From contig JAUCBJ010007119.1 in the NCBI GenBank assembly GCA_032718475.1, positions 1-64,000 on the forward strand: a stretch of 64,000 bases of DNA, given 5' to 3'. The notes below the pieces were generated by a model. That model saw only the letters and a program-made list of their open reading frames with translations, made no database searches and had not been told where the DNA came from. This DNA comes from Nemertoderma westbladi (Eukaryota > Xenacoelomorpha > Nemertodermatida > Nemertodermatidae). Positions within the stretch are counted from its first letter, which is position 1. The number at the start of each line of letters is the position of its first letter. The translations under genes were made by a program, and so were the position numbers. This document shows, piece by piece, positions 1 through 10,720 of the stretch.

Positions 1-1347
1 ACTACTGCTACTATACCTATTCCCATGTCGCTGGCGTCTCCAAACACATGGAGTTGATAGGAATACGTAGGAAGAACATGGCCAAAATATGCACGGGAAA
101 TTATAAAGTTCTCGATGGCAGGTAGAGAATCTTCCCATTTCATCCATTTCTTTAACAATTCTCCCTTAAGCGGATCGTCCCATGAGTGGTTTTCAAGCCA
201 CATTTGTTGTACTAAACTCCGAGCAATCAATATAACTGGGCTAATAAATCCCAATGGGTCGAAATAAGTGCTCAGGATACTTAAACAAATCCGTTTGGTC
301 CGAACTGGATTATCTCGCTGTTTTAACTGAAAAAACAGGATGTCTCTTTCAGTGTCCCACTTCAAGCCAAGCGTCTTGGTTTCAGGAAGATCGTCCTTTA
401 TTAAGTCTAGGTCTTTCGCTCCTCGGTCTTCTACCGGTATCACTTCCAGAAACTCACGGGAGTTGCTGGTGAATTTCGTCAGTCGAAATCCACCTCTTTT
501 CAAACACTCTACCGTTCCTTTCGCGACATCTATGGCTTCTTCTACTGATGGAAGGGACCTTAAATTGTCGTCCATGTATATATTCCGTTTGATGTTGTCT
601 ATCACCTCTTTTGAGAAGGAGTCTCGGTTGTCATTCGCAGTGGTTCGCACCACGGAGCAGGCGTTGGAAGGGCTTGATATGATTCCAAAAGCCTGTATGG
701 TCATCCAGTACTCTACCGGTTTCTGATTGAGGTCTCCTTCAGGCCACCACAGAAATCTCAGGCTGTCTCTATCTCTATCCAGCGCCTTGACTTGTAAGAA
801 CATTCCTTCTATATCAGAGGCGAATGCGATGGAATATTGTCTTAATCTCAAAAGTATTCCCAACAAAGATTGGAGTAAGTTGGGTCCGGGTAACAACTCG
901 GAATTGAGGGATTGGCCCATATATAGAGCAGAGCCATCGAATACGACTCGTACTTCATGGGGTTTACCGGGTTTGGGAACGTAATGATGTGTTAAGTAAT
1001 ACGTTCTCTCAGTCACTGGTGTTCCTTCCGGTACTCGCTCCGCGTATCCCTTTGTTATAAATTTCTTCAGCTGAGTTTGGTACATTTCTTTAGCTGAAGT
1101 ATTAGCCGTAAGGCGTCGATGCAATTGAGCGATTCTTTTCTCTGCCAAGGGTCTGTTATTTATAAATCTAGGTTCTCGTTTTCGAAATGGTAGGCCGATT
1201 TCATATCTACCTTGGTCCTTTAAAAAACGTGTAGTTGTTTCCTGGATTTGCTTGGCTCTTTCTTCTTCTATCGATAGGGCCTTATCGTATGAATTGGGCT
1301 CTACCAGTTCTTGAGTAAAGAATTGTACGGCTAGTTCGTCCCGAGTT
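1..1347 (-). CDS. pol: BEL/Pao pol, reverse transcriptase and start of RNase H (copy 1, partial)
   Basis: The minus-strand frame is homologous to the RT of copy 2. It shows the BEL/Pao RT landmarks: a VPKPGKP...VRVVFDGSA segment near 960-1000, and the catalytic YMDD box encoded at 567-578. At 1-60 comes the LHVFGDASDMG start of the RNase H region. At the point where copy 2 has a stop codon (34117-34119), this copy keeps an arginine codon, so here RT and RNase H read through. The enzyme copies element RNA into DNA in cytoplasmic particles. Near 1330-1370 the link to the upstream protease part is damaged by a small deletion and short repeat. I read this from the sequence by homology and did not check every codon for stops. 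Confidence 0.8.
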
Positions 1348-1760
1348 CTAGCGTTGCGTTCTAGCGTTTAGTTCGTCATTGTAAGCGATGGGTTCCGATG
1401 GGCGAATCAGTTGACATAGGTTCACCTGATTTTTCCAAGTTTGGTTTTCTGTAAGTAGGTCGATGGTGTTCTCTTCATCGAAGAGTTGGTAGATGTCGTC
1501 ATTATCTGAGGAGTATGGTGTTCCCTCAGTTAGTTCGTCCACCTCACTGCTCTCCACTTCTCCATTGTTTACTTGGTATATTTGTTCTTGTGGCATTCTC
1601 TCTTCGAGAGTTCTGCGGGAAGGGCCAGTAAAGTACCAACCTACTCTAGTTCTTACCGCATAGGTTTGCAGTGGCTGCGGTTGAGCAGGCCGTTTCTCCA
1701 ATGTCTCGAGCGCCTCATGCGCGTTTTGGCCGATGAGTATTTGCACTCCAGGATAATCTG
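1348..1760 (-). pseudogene. Protease-RT linker of pol, copy 1 (separated from protease by insertion)
   Basis: This encodes the conserved segment after the aspartic protease (ILIGQNAHEALETLEKRPAQ, then the R-VGWYFTGPSRRTL motif) and an acidic stretch, as in copies 2 and 3. Its natural upstream neighbour lies at 5093 and beyond, because a foreign BEL element interrupts the gene at 1760/1761. Downstream the frame is lost at about 1348, where the two other copies continue into RT. It cannot make a full protein. Confidence 0.8.
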
Positions 1761-2186
1761 TGTCATAGAAGTAGCGTAAGTAAGCCCAAGTTATTGCCGC
1801 TCTCCATGAATTGAAAGTGAATTGAAAGATGACTTTAATTGATTATATTAACTTAAGAATAATCTACTGTACTAAACATGTAAATAAGCCCCTACTGTAT
1901 GTACAGTGACAGAGCTTGGAAGATAGTGAGTGCATTCTGCCAAACCTGGCAAAGCCTTTTTATCTGTAGTATTCACATAGGCATCAACATGACCTTAATT
2001 AATTGTTAATTAACGGTCTGATATTGAATGTTGTGGTGTACAGAATGTGGAGTTGTCACTATACAAACAGTATTACATAAGGGTGACGACACATTGTGCA
2101 CGGTTAACAATTTAAATGATATTAAATTAATTACAACACCCGTCCACCGCAATATTGTATGACGTCACATATTGGTTGTCATGACA
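1761..2186 (-). repeat. 3' LTR (426 bp) of the nested BEL element
   Basis: On the minus strand the block starts TGTCATGACA and ends TATGACA, giving the usual TG...CA ends with a short inverted repeat. Immediately before it on that strand is a purine tract, TCAAGGGGGAC (2187-2197), as expected for the polypurine tract next to a 3' LTR. No partner LTR lies at the other end of the insertion. Boundaries are inferred from these signals and from the target-site comparison. Confidence 0.75.
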
Positions 2187-2565
2187 GTCCCCCTTGAAAG
2201 ATAATGTTTTGCATTATTTTCAATGACAACTTTTACATAACACCGTCTAATTATGAATACAATACCAACTACTGTATTTATGCTTTAAATTCAAAAATAA
2301 TTGAGGTATTTATTGCACACAGTAGGTCAAATTGATATTAACCTAATAGGGTTAAGGGTAAGATAAATACGTATATATATAAGATAAAGACATATAGATA
2401 TAAACATTCGAAAAAGGAATATATAAATAATTATACATGCTAACAATCAAAAAAGGAAACAATCAATGAGACACTTTTATAATTGTACTGTTACTGTTCT
2501 GGGATTAAGTTTGACTTGTTCTATGTGATTGGAGAATATGATAATAGTTCCATTTAATTATCAGT
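2187..2565. other. 3' untranslated region of the nested BEL element
   Basis: AT-rich sequence between the pol stop and the LTR. Apart from the polypurine tract beside the LTR I see no gene or signal in it. Confidence 0.5.
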
Positions 2566-4932
2566 CTAGTTGTTTTCTGCATCATCTAATATTTCTAAAG
2601 GGTAAAGTTGACCAATGGAGCGAATTAAATTCTTTGCTTCCCGATTCCGAGGGGCAATCGTGATTCTAGCGGAACGGATTCGGCCGTCTTTGGAAACAAT
2701 CAAGTCTGTTATACGGCAAAGTTTCCATAGACATCGCGGAAGTGATTCATTGTGTAATAAACAGACGTCGCCAACTTTGGGAGATAGGGCAGTGTGAGGG
2801 GGTAGATTGTTTGCGATATGGAAACTTCTTAATTCTCGAAGATAATCTGTACGCCAGGCCTTCCAGAAAGCATTCCGTGCTTTCTCTAAGTAACCATGTC
2901 TATCTAATATGTTCGATCTTTTGATCTTTGAATTTGGATTTGGTAAAGTTCCCTTTACGCTTGTATCAGGCAAAGCACAAAGTCGTTTGCCAACAAGGAA
3001 ATAACTTGGCGAAAGTGGACGAATATCATCGTCAAGTTTAGAATACACGTACGTGATTGGTCGGCTATTAATAGCCGCTTCTACGCTTAAAATAACACTA
3101 TGGAGTTCATCAGCCGTCAGAACAGCCCTTCCTATGACTTTATAAACGGCTGTTTTTACTGTGCCTACGAGGCGTTCAATGAAACCAAAAGCTGATGGGT
3201 TGCGTGCAACATTGTATTCCCATTGAATATTGAGATCACCAAAAAGTCTAACTACCTCGGGATCTTGTAGAAATGCGCGATAGACTCTAAGTTCTTTAGC
3301 AGACTTTTTGAAATTAGTTGCGTTATCACTGTAAATGAGGGATGGGATACCTCTTCTGGCTATAAACCGTCTGAAACAATTCATAAACGAAATGGCTGTT
3401 AGTGAACCAACTAACTCTAGATGAATTGCTCGAGTAGCTGCACAGGTGAAGAGTGAGAGCCACATTTTTCCTGTTGTTTGGTCAGCATCATGTGGTTTTG
3501 AAATCACTTTTAAAGGACCTGCGAAATCCACGCCAATTGCTTCAAAAGGACTTGACGATTGAGTAGTTCTTGGATGTGGCAATGGACTTACTTCTGGTTT
3601 CGTAAAGGGCTTTCCTTGGATGCGTTTACATTGAAAACAAGAAGAAATCATTTGTTTGACAACCCGCCGCCCACTTGGGATCCAATAGCGTTCTCGAACA
3701 TCCACAAGTGTATCTCTGACTCTGGCATGCAAAACACGCTCGTGCGAATTAAGAATGACTAGACGAGTGTAGTGCGAGTCTGGTGGTAGCAATATAGGGT
3801 TTTGCGTGTGTAAGGGAATTAATTCATTTGCAACACGGCCTTGGCACACAAGCAGGCCATTATTGTTAATCTTCAGATTGAGCTGTTTCACAATATTTGG
3901 GCAAGAGGTTGACCTTTTATGCAAATATTCGAAAGCACAAGGGTAGGCGGACATCTGGGCTTTATATAATATGAGTACTTCTGCTTGTTGTAATTCGAGT
4001 GCTGTAATATAAGGAAGTAATAACAGCTGCTTGTCACACCCTTTCTGGGTAAAAGTTCTTATTTTTAAATTATTACTGAATCTAAGAATCCAGGCCATGA
4101 TACGTAGAAGGGACTGTTTGCTGCTAAATTTCTCAACATTTATTACATTAAACTCTTCCTTGTTTGACACTGTGACAGCTAATGCAGCAATTGGGGTTGA
4201 CTTAAATTCTTTTAAACAGTCACGTGACACACGTGATTCCCGTATCACAGGTGATGTGGGCCATTTGGACTCCTCATCCAACAGGAAGGGTGGTCCTTGA
4301 AACCAATGTTTGCTTCTAACTAAATTAACTGCAGACATGCCACGCGTTGGTAAATCTGCTGGGTTTAAAACTCCTGGGCAGTGACGCCAAATTGAATCTG
4401 TGGCCTTTGTTAATTCTAAAATTACTTTCAACCTGTTATGAACAAATTGACCGTATCTGCTTGGATCAGGTGATTTAACCCAATAAAGGACATCAATTGC
4501 ATCTGTCCAACAATAGCTACGTGATATTTTGAGCGCAATATTTGCTGCCACGTTTCTTAGTAAACGGACCCCTATAAATGCACCTAGAAGTTCTTTGCGG
4601 GGAGTAGAGCAACCATCTTTTGGTGCTTGTTTAGACTTGCTTGTTATTAAGTGACAGGTAATTGTGGAATCTTCATAGGTTATTCTAATGTAAATAGCTG
4701 CAGCGTACAAATGTAAACTTGCATCTGCAAACATATGCAATTCATACTGTGTTGGTTCCTGTGGGCCTATAATGCAACGTGGGACAGTGACATTATTCAA
4801 TACTAGTAAATCAGAGACCCATTTTTGCCATTGTGATGTCACTTTGTCAGAAAGTGGTGAGTCCCAATTTAAAGACTTTGCTTGGGTAATTTCTCTGAAT
4901 GCTATTTTTAATGGTGCCAACCACGGCGACAA
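2566..4932 (-). CDS. pol: BEL/Pao pol C-terminal part: RNase H, integrase, DUF5641 (nested element)
   Basis: A 788-residue open frame; homology extends upstream to about 5064 (an IYDPLGLLSP motif before the first Met), so the start is only the first Met left after truncation. Order: RNase H-like region (LHMFADASLHL, YCWTDAIDVLYW), the CPGVLNPADLPTRG motif, an H2C2 zinc-binding integrase N-domain (HERVLHARV... CFQCK), an rve-type integrase core with D-D-E residues (TRAIHLELV, IYSDNATNF, FGFIERLVGTVK), and a C-terminal DUF5641-like domain ending LIRSIGQLYPLEI. It cuts and joins element DNA ends. The frame has no stops, so the insertion is fairly young even though it is truncated. It belongs to a different BEL family from the three giant copies. 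Confidence 0.9.
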   Translation of the reverse strand: MSPWLAPLKIAFREITQAKSLNWDSPLSDKVTSQWQKWVSDLLVLNNVTVPRCIIGPQEPTQYELHMFADASLHLYAAAIYIRITYEDSTITCHLITSKSKQAPKDGCSTPRKELLGAFIGVRLLRNVAANIALKISRSYCWTDAIDVLYWVKSPDPSRYGQFVHNRLKVILELTKATDSIWRHCPGVLNPADLPTRGMSAVNLVRSKHWFQGPPFLLDEESKWPTSPVIRESRVSRDCLKEFKSTPIAALAVTVSNKEEFNVINVEKFSSKQSLLRIMAWILRFSNNLKIRTFTQKGCDKQLLLLPYITALELQQAEVLILYKAQMSAYPCAFEYLHKRSTSCPNIVKQLNLKINNNGLLVCQGRVANELIPLHTQNPILLPPDSHYTRLVILNSHERVLHARVRDTLVDVRERYWIPSGRRVVKQMISSCFQCKRIQGKPFTKPEVSPLPHPRTTQSSSPFEAIGVDFAGPLKVISKPHDADQTTGKMWLSLFTCAATRAIHLELVGSLTAISFMNCFRRFIARRGIPSLIYSDNATNFKKSAKELRVYRAFLQDPEVVRLFGDLNIQWEYNVARNPSAFGFIERLVGTVKTAVYKVIGRAVLTADELHSVILSVEAAINSRPITYVYSKLDDDIRPLSPSYFLVGKRLCALPDTSVKGTLPNPNSKIKRSNILDRHGYLEKARNAFWKAWRTDYLRELRSFHIANNLPPHTALSPKVGDVCLLHNESLPRCLWKLCRITDLIVSKDGRIRSARITIAPRNREAKNLIRSIGQLYPLEILDDAENN

Positions 4933-5074
4933 TAATCCGAGAGGATCATAGATTCGAGCTATGAGTTTCAGCAGAGACTTGCGGGTAGGTTTTAGTGTTG
5001 CAATACTCTCGTGAATATGATCCAGATTGTAACCTAAGCAATCCGTGGATGTATTCCAAATTTGGAATCGAGGA

Positions 5075-6163
5075 TCAATTCAACAAAATCTGGAATCGAG
5101 GTATCTTAAGATGTTGGATGCTTTCATCCTCGTCCCAATTATAAAGGTCTGCTTGAGTAGTAGCGAAGTTCTTTATAGCCACCATTTTTACCGACCTTAT
5201 ACCTTGTGCTCCTAACTTATCCTGGGGAGTGGACAACACACCTACATAGTAATCTGCCGTTAGGGTAGATTTCCAAACCTGCATAATTCCTGACATATTC
5301 AATTTAGTCCGGAATTTGGGTTGTCCAGCAAAGATATCTTCGGCTAGTTCTTGATCGATGAATGTTCCTGTGCTGCCGGAGTCAAGGAGGGCGTTCACTA
5401 TGTAACTGTTGTTAGGACCGTGAACTCTTACCTGCACTACAGGAAATTCTCTGATTCCTACATTGGAAGTTGGAGCTTTCCAAGATGGTTGTCTGTCAAA
5501 GGTAGTTGGGGGGAACTCATTTTCGGTGTCCTTTTCATAAGTAAGTGCTCGATACACCGCGGTATTGATTAGGTAACAGGATTCGTTGGCGTCGGAGAAT
5601 TCGTCAGTATAGAATCCTTCCATCTCAGACTCCTGATCAGTGTCATTTACATCACTGAATTGGACATGTAGTTCGGGCTCACTTACCTGACTCTGTTTGT
5701 CTCGTTCGAACTCACTGTGTAACAAGATGTGATGTTTCGCGCCACACTTTGCACACTTTATGTCGGAGTAACAGGTTCGCCGTTGGTGTCCTGGTCTGAG
5801 GCAATTATAGCATAACCGCTTATCCCACACGACTGCACGTCTGTCTACAAGGGATTTCTTTAGAAATTCAGCACACGCACTCAAACGGTGGGTCCCGTCG
5901 CACAGCGCACAGTTAGGTTTTATGTTACTCACTTTACCGTGGGTAACTTGATGCACTCTCGTTCTTTCTTCGGGTTTTCTTCGGTGCATTCTGTTAGGAG
6001 ACTGAGGAGGGGTCTTGGCAACCTGTTCTCTCCTATCGTTGTTTCGAGCCTTGTATTTACTTACGTCTTTTGAGGTTTTGTCAATATAGTAAGATCGATC
6101 AGTGTCTTTCCCGCTGTCCTCTTCTTGAGAAGCTTGGCTTTCGCCGTCGTCAGTGTAACACAC
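5075..6163 (-). CDS. Zinc knuckles and aspartic protease (DUF1758-like) of copy 1
   Basis: A 362-residue frame. After a charged region come three Cys/His motifs: CALCDGTHRLSAC, CYNCLRPGHQRRTC (the C-X2-C-X4-H-X4-C retroviral-type knuckle) and CAKCGAKHHILLH. An acidic stretch follows, then the retropepsin-like motif LLDSGSTGTFIDQELA. The knuckles bind RNA during packaging; the protease would cut the polyprotein. In copy 3 this frame is continuous with the DUF1759-like end of gag. Here a ~4-base loss near 6190-6200 puts it out of frame with gag. The last few codons come from the junction with the nested element, so the true protease is cut short. Confidence 0.88.
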   Translation of the reverse strand: MCYTDDGESQASQEEDSGKDTDRSYYIDKTSKDVSKYKARNNDRREQVAKTPPQSPNRMHRRKPEERTRVHQVTHGKVSNIKPNCALCDGTHRLSACAEFLKKSLVDRRAVVWDKRLCYNCLRPGHQRRTCYSDIKCAKCGAKHHILLHSEFERDKQSQVSEPELHVQFSDVNDTDQESEMEGFYTDEFSDANESCYLINTAVYRALTYEKDTENEFPPTTFDRQPSWKAPTSNVGIREFPVVQVRVHGPNNSYIVNALLDSGSTGTFIDQELAEDIFAGQPKFRTKLNMSGIMQVWKSTLTADYYVGVLSTPQDKLGAQGIRSVKMVAIKNFATTQADLYNWDEDESIQHLKIPRFQILLN

Positions 6164-6168
6164 CGGTG

Positions 6169-9155
6169 TTACTCTTCTCCTAGAAGCGGGTTTCTCACCT
6201 TATTTTCCGATGTTTTCTCTCTGGACTGCTTGATGAGTTGTAGTTTTACCTCACCATCTAAGAAGGACATGAGATCAGCCATGGTAGGGCTTCGTCGTTG
6301 TTGTTCATTCATGTACAACACTTTCTTGTCCCAGCGCGTACATACTCCACCCTTTGGTAAAGTAGAGACTACGGCTCCAATAACCATGGAACTCTGATAT
6401 TCATGAGACTTACCTAACCAGTCCAATTGTCTACAGATCTCCTGAATCTCATCGGAAAACTCTATAATCCCGCTACTAAGGAAGTTTCGGGGGGCTACTA
6501 ATTTTGCATACAAATACTTAGCTATGTTATCCTTGTTACCATACCTGATGTTTAATGTATCCCAAACTTGTCTTAATCCTTCTGGATGTCCAATAAACTT
6601 TAACGCCATTAACTTGGGAGGTCCTTCCAAGCACTTGATGAGGAACCTAAGTTTCTCTCCGTTAGATAGCACAGAGTTCTGTATGCTGTCTTTGTAATAT
6701 TCGTTGAAAGGTAACCATTTCATCTCATCTCCATTGAATTTGACGATCTCTCCCACTTTGACCGCTTGGCGGGCTTCTGTTCTAGCCATCTGACGCGTAA
6801 AGCTTTCTTGGGCCATCGTGTTATTTAATATCGAATTATCGGTATATAAATTTCTCGGATCATTATCAGGTCTATAGGGAATATCATTATCAACAGTTCT
6901 ATAATCACCCTTAATAGGGTTTGCTATAGGAGTTTCTACTTCACTAGCAGTATAGATGCGTGTAGGCTCCACACCTTGCGCATGTAATACTTCAGACCTA
7001 ACAGGTTGACACAATTTTACAGGGGGTATTGGTATACCATTTTGTATGTTGACTAATTTGTCGCGTTCTAGCACGATACTTTGCTGCACTTCTTGCAATT
7101 CTGCCCTACCTTCCCTTACGGTTCCCTTAAGTTGGTGGACAGTCTCCTGCATCTGTCCGAGCAGGAGATTCATCCCCCGCCGTCCCTCCTCTACCCACTC
7201 GACCGCCGAAGCGGGAGTCGCCAACATTGTAGCGGGCTGACGCGGAACGACAGGAGACAAATCTTTGATTTCTCTCTCAGCTTCCAGGACAGGGATATTC
7301 TCATGGACTGTTCTACCGGGCACAGGCAGTGTAGTACTGTGTAAAGGGAATTTAGAGTTAAGCTCTGGAAGTACAGGGGTCTCTAACACAGGAGTGACTT
7401 TGGGAACGACAGGCCTAATTATTTCAGGCTCATCAACTATAGTAGGGAGTTTTTTGACCTTAATAATTTGGTCTGTAGGTTCTATACTACTTAAGTCTGT
7501 GCTAGCTAGTTGTCTTCTAACAGCTGGGGGCAAATCAGGCAATTTGTGACGGTAAGATGTTTTTCTACGCCTGCTTAGACGAGATCTATTTCCTCCACCT
7601 TTAGGATCGGTGGTTTCGCTTTCCTCCGATGATGTATATCCCTGGCGTTTGGGAGTAGATCTTCTCATCATCTGCATGTGACTAGCAGTTAACTGTTTAT
7701 TTATGTTGTCTTGCGTCTCTTGCAGATTTTCCAACTCTAGTTGGGTAGTCTCCTCAGACGCTCTCAGTTCTGCTTTTGCCACCGCTGCCTTTCTTTCTGC
7801 TTCTGCTGCTGCCGCTGCCTTCGCTGCTTCTGCTTCTGGCGCTGCCTTTGCTGCTTCTGCTTCTGCCGCTGCCGCTACCTTTGCTGCTTCTGCTTCTGCC
7901 GCTGCCGCTACCTTTGCTGCTTCTGCTTCTGCCGCTGCCTTTGCTGCTTCTGCTTCTGCCGCCGTTACTGCTGCTGCTTTTCGGTCCTCTATCTGTTTTT
8001 TCTTTACTTGTTCTTCTTGGACTCTAGTGAGGCGGAGTTTTTCATCAAATTCAGCTTGGTTTGCAGCTAACATTTCCGCATCGATTGCGTCCAACACAAG
8101 CTTTGTTCCTTCACTATTAGGGGAAAGTCCAGACAGCCGTCTCCTCAACTCTTCATCACCCAAGAAGCGTTGATAGTCTGACAGATAGATGTCTATGGCG
8201 TCTCTCGAGGGCGGCTTCTCTGCTGGTGTTTCTTCGCTTTCCATTTGAGAAAGGGTGGCATCGGTTGGTTCTTCATAGGTTGGTCTCTCAGCCAGCTGGG
8301 ATTTCCACTGGGCCGTTTCTTGCACTTTGAGACCTACCCGCTGGAACCAAGTCTTGACAGCAACCTGCAGCGACGTGTCCTGTCTTCTTTTGGAAGTTTC
8401 CTCAAAGGCTGATAGGATTAGTCTAATACGTAGGGTTTTTTCACGTACTTGATAAAGCAGCTCTTCCTGCTCTTGAGGTCCTTGGGGTTGTCGAAACAAT
8501 TGTTCTTCCAATCGCTCTAAGGAGCCGAAGAATCCCTGCACATATCCTGCTGCCGACCTCTTCCAAACAGCTGGATCCATCGTATCTTTAGTCACTCCCA
8601 TCCTGTGTATATCTTCCCAAGTAGCTTCAGACAAATCTAACGGGAGTCCGGGTCCGGGAAAGTTCCATTGTGACTCGACAATAGACACCAATTCTTCTCT
8701 GGCGTATCCCGCATAATCATCTTGGGTCGCTCTCTTACTTCTCGCCCAATCGGCTTGATGTTCCTCCACCGCAATCAATATAGTAGTTAGTACTGCGGCA
8801 GGAAGGGTGAGAAGGGGATCCGAGTAGGCTGTAGCCGCCATCGGCAATCCGCGTTCGGGGGTCAGCTCTACAGTATCCGAACTACTGGAGCTATCCGATC
8901 GCTGGGAACAAGTTTCTTGACTAGGATGTTGCTGCTGTTGGACAGCTGCTTCCTGGTTCCGTTTGACCTGGGCCCGAGTGCCGATGATGGACCTACGGTG
9001 TTGGATTAGCTTAGGGTCTGATACTACTACGGGAGGGATGACCTTTCTTTCAGTAGGAGGTGAGCTGAACTCCTTTCTTAATCGCTCCACACTCCTATCT
9101 GTGTCACAGATGGTTGTATCGATTAGACTGTCTGACAGGTTTTGCTGGACGGTCA
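6169..9155 (-). CDS. gag: Gag polyprotein of copy 1 (N-terminus separated from its ATG)
   Basis: About 990 residues are readable. A Ser/Gln-rich N-terminal part is followed by a predicted helical region (VESQWNFPGPGLPLDLSEATW, LERLEEQLFRQPQGPQEQEEL), then a long Ala/Glu/Lys coiled coil, a basic stretch, a Pro-rich linker, a second helix with heptad-like spacing, and finally a DUF1759-type gag domain (VGEIVKFNGDEMKWLPF, GHPEGLRQVWDTLNIRYG, EICRQLDWLG). DUF1759 is the usual BEL gag domain; the ~600 residues in front of it make this gag unusually long. The natural start codon, seen in copies 2 and 3, is cut off by the 9156-11960 insertion, and the 3' end is frameshifted relative to the zinc knuckles. 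Confidence 0.85.
7770..7985 (-). repeat. Coding tandem repeat: Ala/Glu/Lys coiled-coil expansion in gag
   Basis: On the plus strand, units built on GCTTCTGCTTCTGCCGCTGC repeat with a 30-36 bp period. They encode runs such as AAAAEAEAAKVA. Copies 2 and 3 have a shorter version of the same segment, rich in AEAERKA. Length varies between copies while the reading frame is kept. Confidence 0.8.
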
Positions 9156-9599
9156 GGGCCCTAAACCGATTAGGTTCTCTGTTCGCAGAACACCGAACAC
9201 TATTCCGGCCACGGAACTAGTCCAGCAGAATGCCTTTATAGAATCCTGGGATTTGTGGGACGAGAGGATCTCAGCAACTAAGCGAAAACGAACAATAGGA
9301 TGTTCCTAGACCCCCCCCCCCCCCAAAATTTATCTAGAAGACTTTTTCCCATATATATTACGTTTCAAAAGTCTACGGTTCTCCAGCTAGGGCCAATTTG
9401 AGTCAAAAAGTCAGCCTCCCTAGCAACCTCGTTGCTATGCGTACAAGTCCAGAACCGCTAATGCTACGGACTTGGGACCGGCGCCAAACTGTAGGCAGCA
9501 TATGAGTTTACATTGAGGGAGTCTTTTGTGGAGGTGCCCAATCATGATCTTGACCATGATCAGCAAAGATCAGTTTTGATCAGGGATCGGACACTCAAG

Positions 9600-10720
9600 G
9601 CTTGCTCCAATCGAAAAACTTAACATTACAAAAAGATTCAGCGACCCCACATTAGTCATGATTCCCGTTAAAAGATTTAAAAAAAAGTGAATTCTTCCCG
9701 GTCAAAACGCAAGATCATGATCGCGCAAAGATCGGACTTCGTAAAATTGTAACTAAGCATTTTGGATATAAACAATTACTGTAGGAAACGTTCAGAACAC
9801 CGCCCTGAGTCGATTAAAAAAAAAATTGGCTCGATCGGACAACCGGTTCTCGAGATCTGATACCTGATCATTAAAGATCATATTTTTCGGTTTTTTCCAA
9901 TTTTCTCGAAAACTTTGTTTGAGACCCCCGATTTTTTTTTTACGAATCGACCTCTATGGTGAAGGGGCAACTTTTGAGCATTTCGAAATTTTCAAAAAGC
10001 GATTTGATCAGGCCGCGATCAGAAAAGATCGTGTTTTTGGTTTTATTTCGAAGACCAAGTCCTGGGAGTTCACCGTATGGAAAAACTTAACATCACAAAA
10101 AGATTCCTCACCCTCGAATTATGGGGGGTAGCCAAAATTTGGGCATAAAAAAGTTCAAGTCTTGTGGGTCAAAACTCAAGATCATGATCGCGAAAAGATC
10201 AGTATATTTAAAATCGAATCTAATCATTTTTCTAATAAACATTCATTGTAAGAAATGTTCAATGGTCTATTCTGAGTTGATTAAAAAAAAAATTGGCTCG
10301 ATCGGTCAACCGGTTCTCGAGATCAGCTTCCAGATCATAAAAGATCGTGTTTTTTGGTTTTTCCCGATTTTCTCGAAAACTTTGTTTGAGACCCCCGATT
10401 TTTTTTTTACTAATCGACTTCTATTAAGAAGTGGCAACGTTTGGGCATTTCGAAATTTTCAAAAAGCGATTTGATCAGGCCATGATCAGGAAAGATCATG
10501 TTTTCGGTTTTATTTCGAAGACCAAGTCCTGTGAGTTCACCGTATGAAAAAACTTAACATTACAAAAAGATTCCTCACCCTCGAATTAGGGGGGGTAGCC
10601 AAAATTTGACCATAAAAAAGTTCAATTCTAGGGGGTCAAAAGATCATGATCGCGAAATGATCACTTTTTTCGAAATTACTTCTGAGCATTTTGGGGCAAA
10701 ACTTTCAAATTAAAAAACAT
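9600..10720. repeat. ~465-bp tandem repeat, about 2.4 units, rich in GATC/ATGATC
   Basis: The phrase AAAACTTAACATTACAAAAA recurs at about 9617, 10081 and 10547, giving a period of 464-466 bp. Other repeated landmarks include a poly-A run followed by TTGGCTCGATCGG, GTTTGAGACCCCCGA, and several GATCATGATC or AAGATCATGATCGCG palindromes. Short open frames across it are not conserved between units, so I treat it as non-coding. Confidence 0.85.

Larger units (their letters stand above)
1761..5086 (-). mobile_element. 5'-truncated BEL/Pao element of a second family, nested in copy 1
   Basis: Copies 2 and 3 have continuous protease sequence where copy 1 is split, so this block is an insertion. On the minus strand it starts inside pol, just before the RNase H domain, and ends with one LTR (1761-2186). 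It has no gag, RT core or 5' LTR. The six bases AATCTG occur on both sides (1755-1760 and 5087-5092), a plausible target duplication. The downstream host sequence seems to lack about 4 bases compared with copy 2. The long pol frame is undamaged. Confidence 0.85.

Noticed and set aside
7703-8173. Several plus-strand open frames, rich in Ala, Cys or Leu, opposite gag
   Set aside because: They are antisense shadows of the repetitive gag coiled-coil segment; copies 2 and 3 show the same effect without conserved starts.
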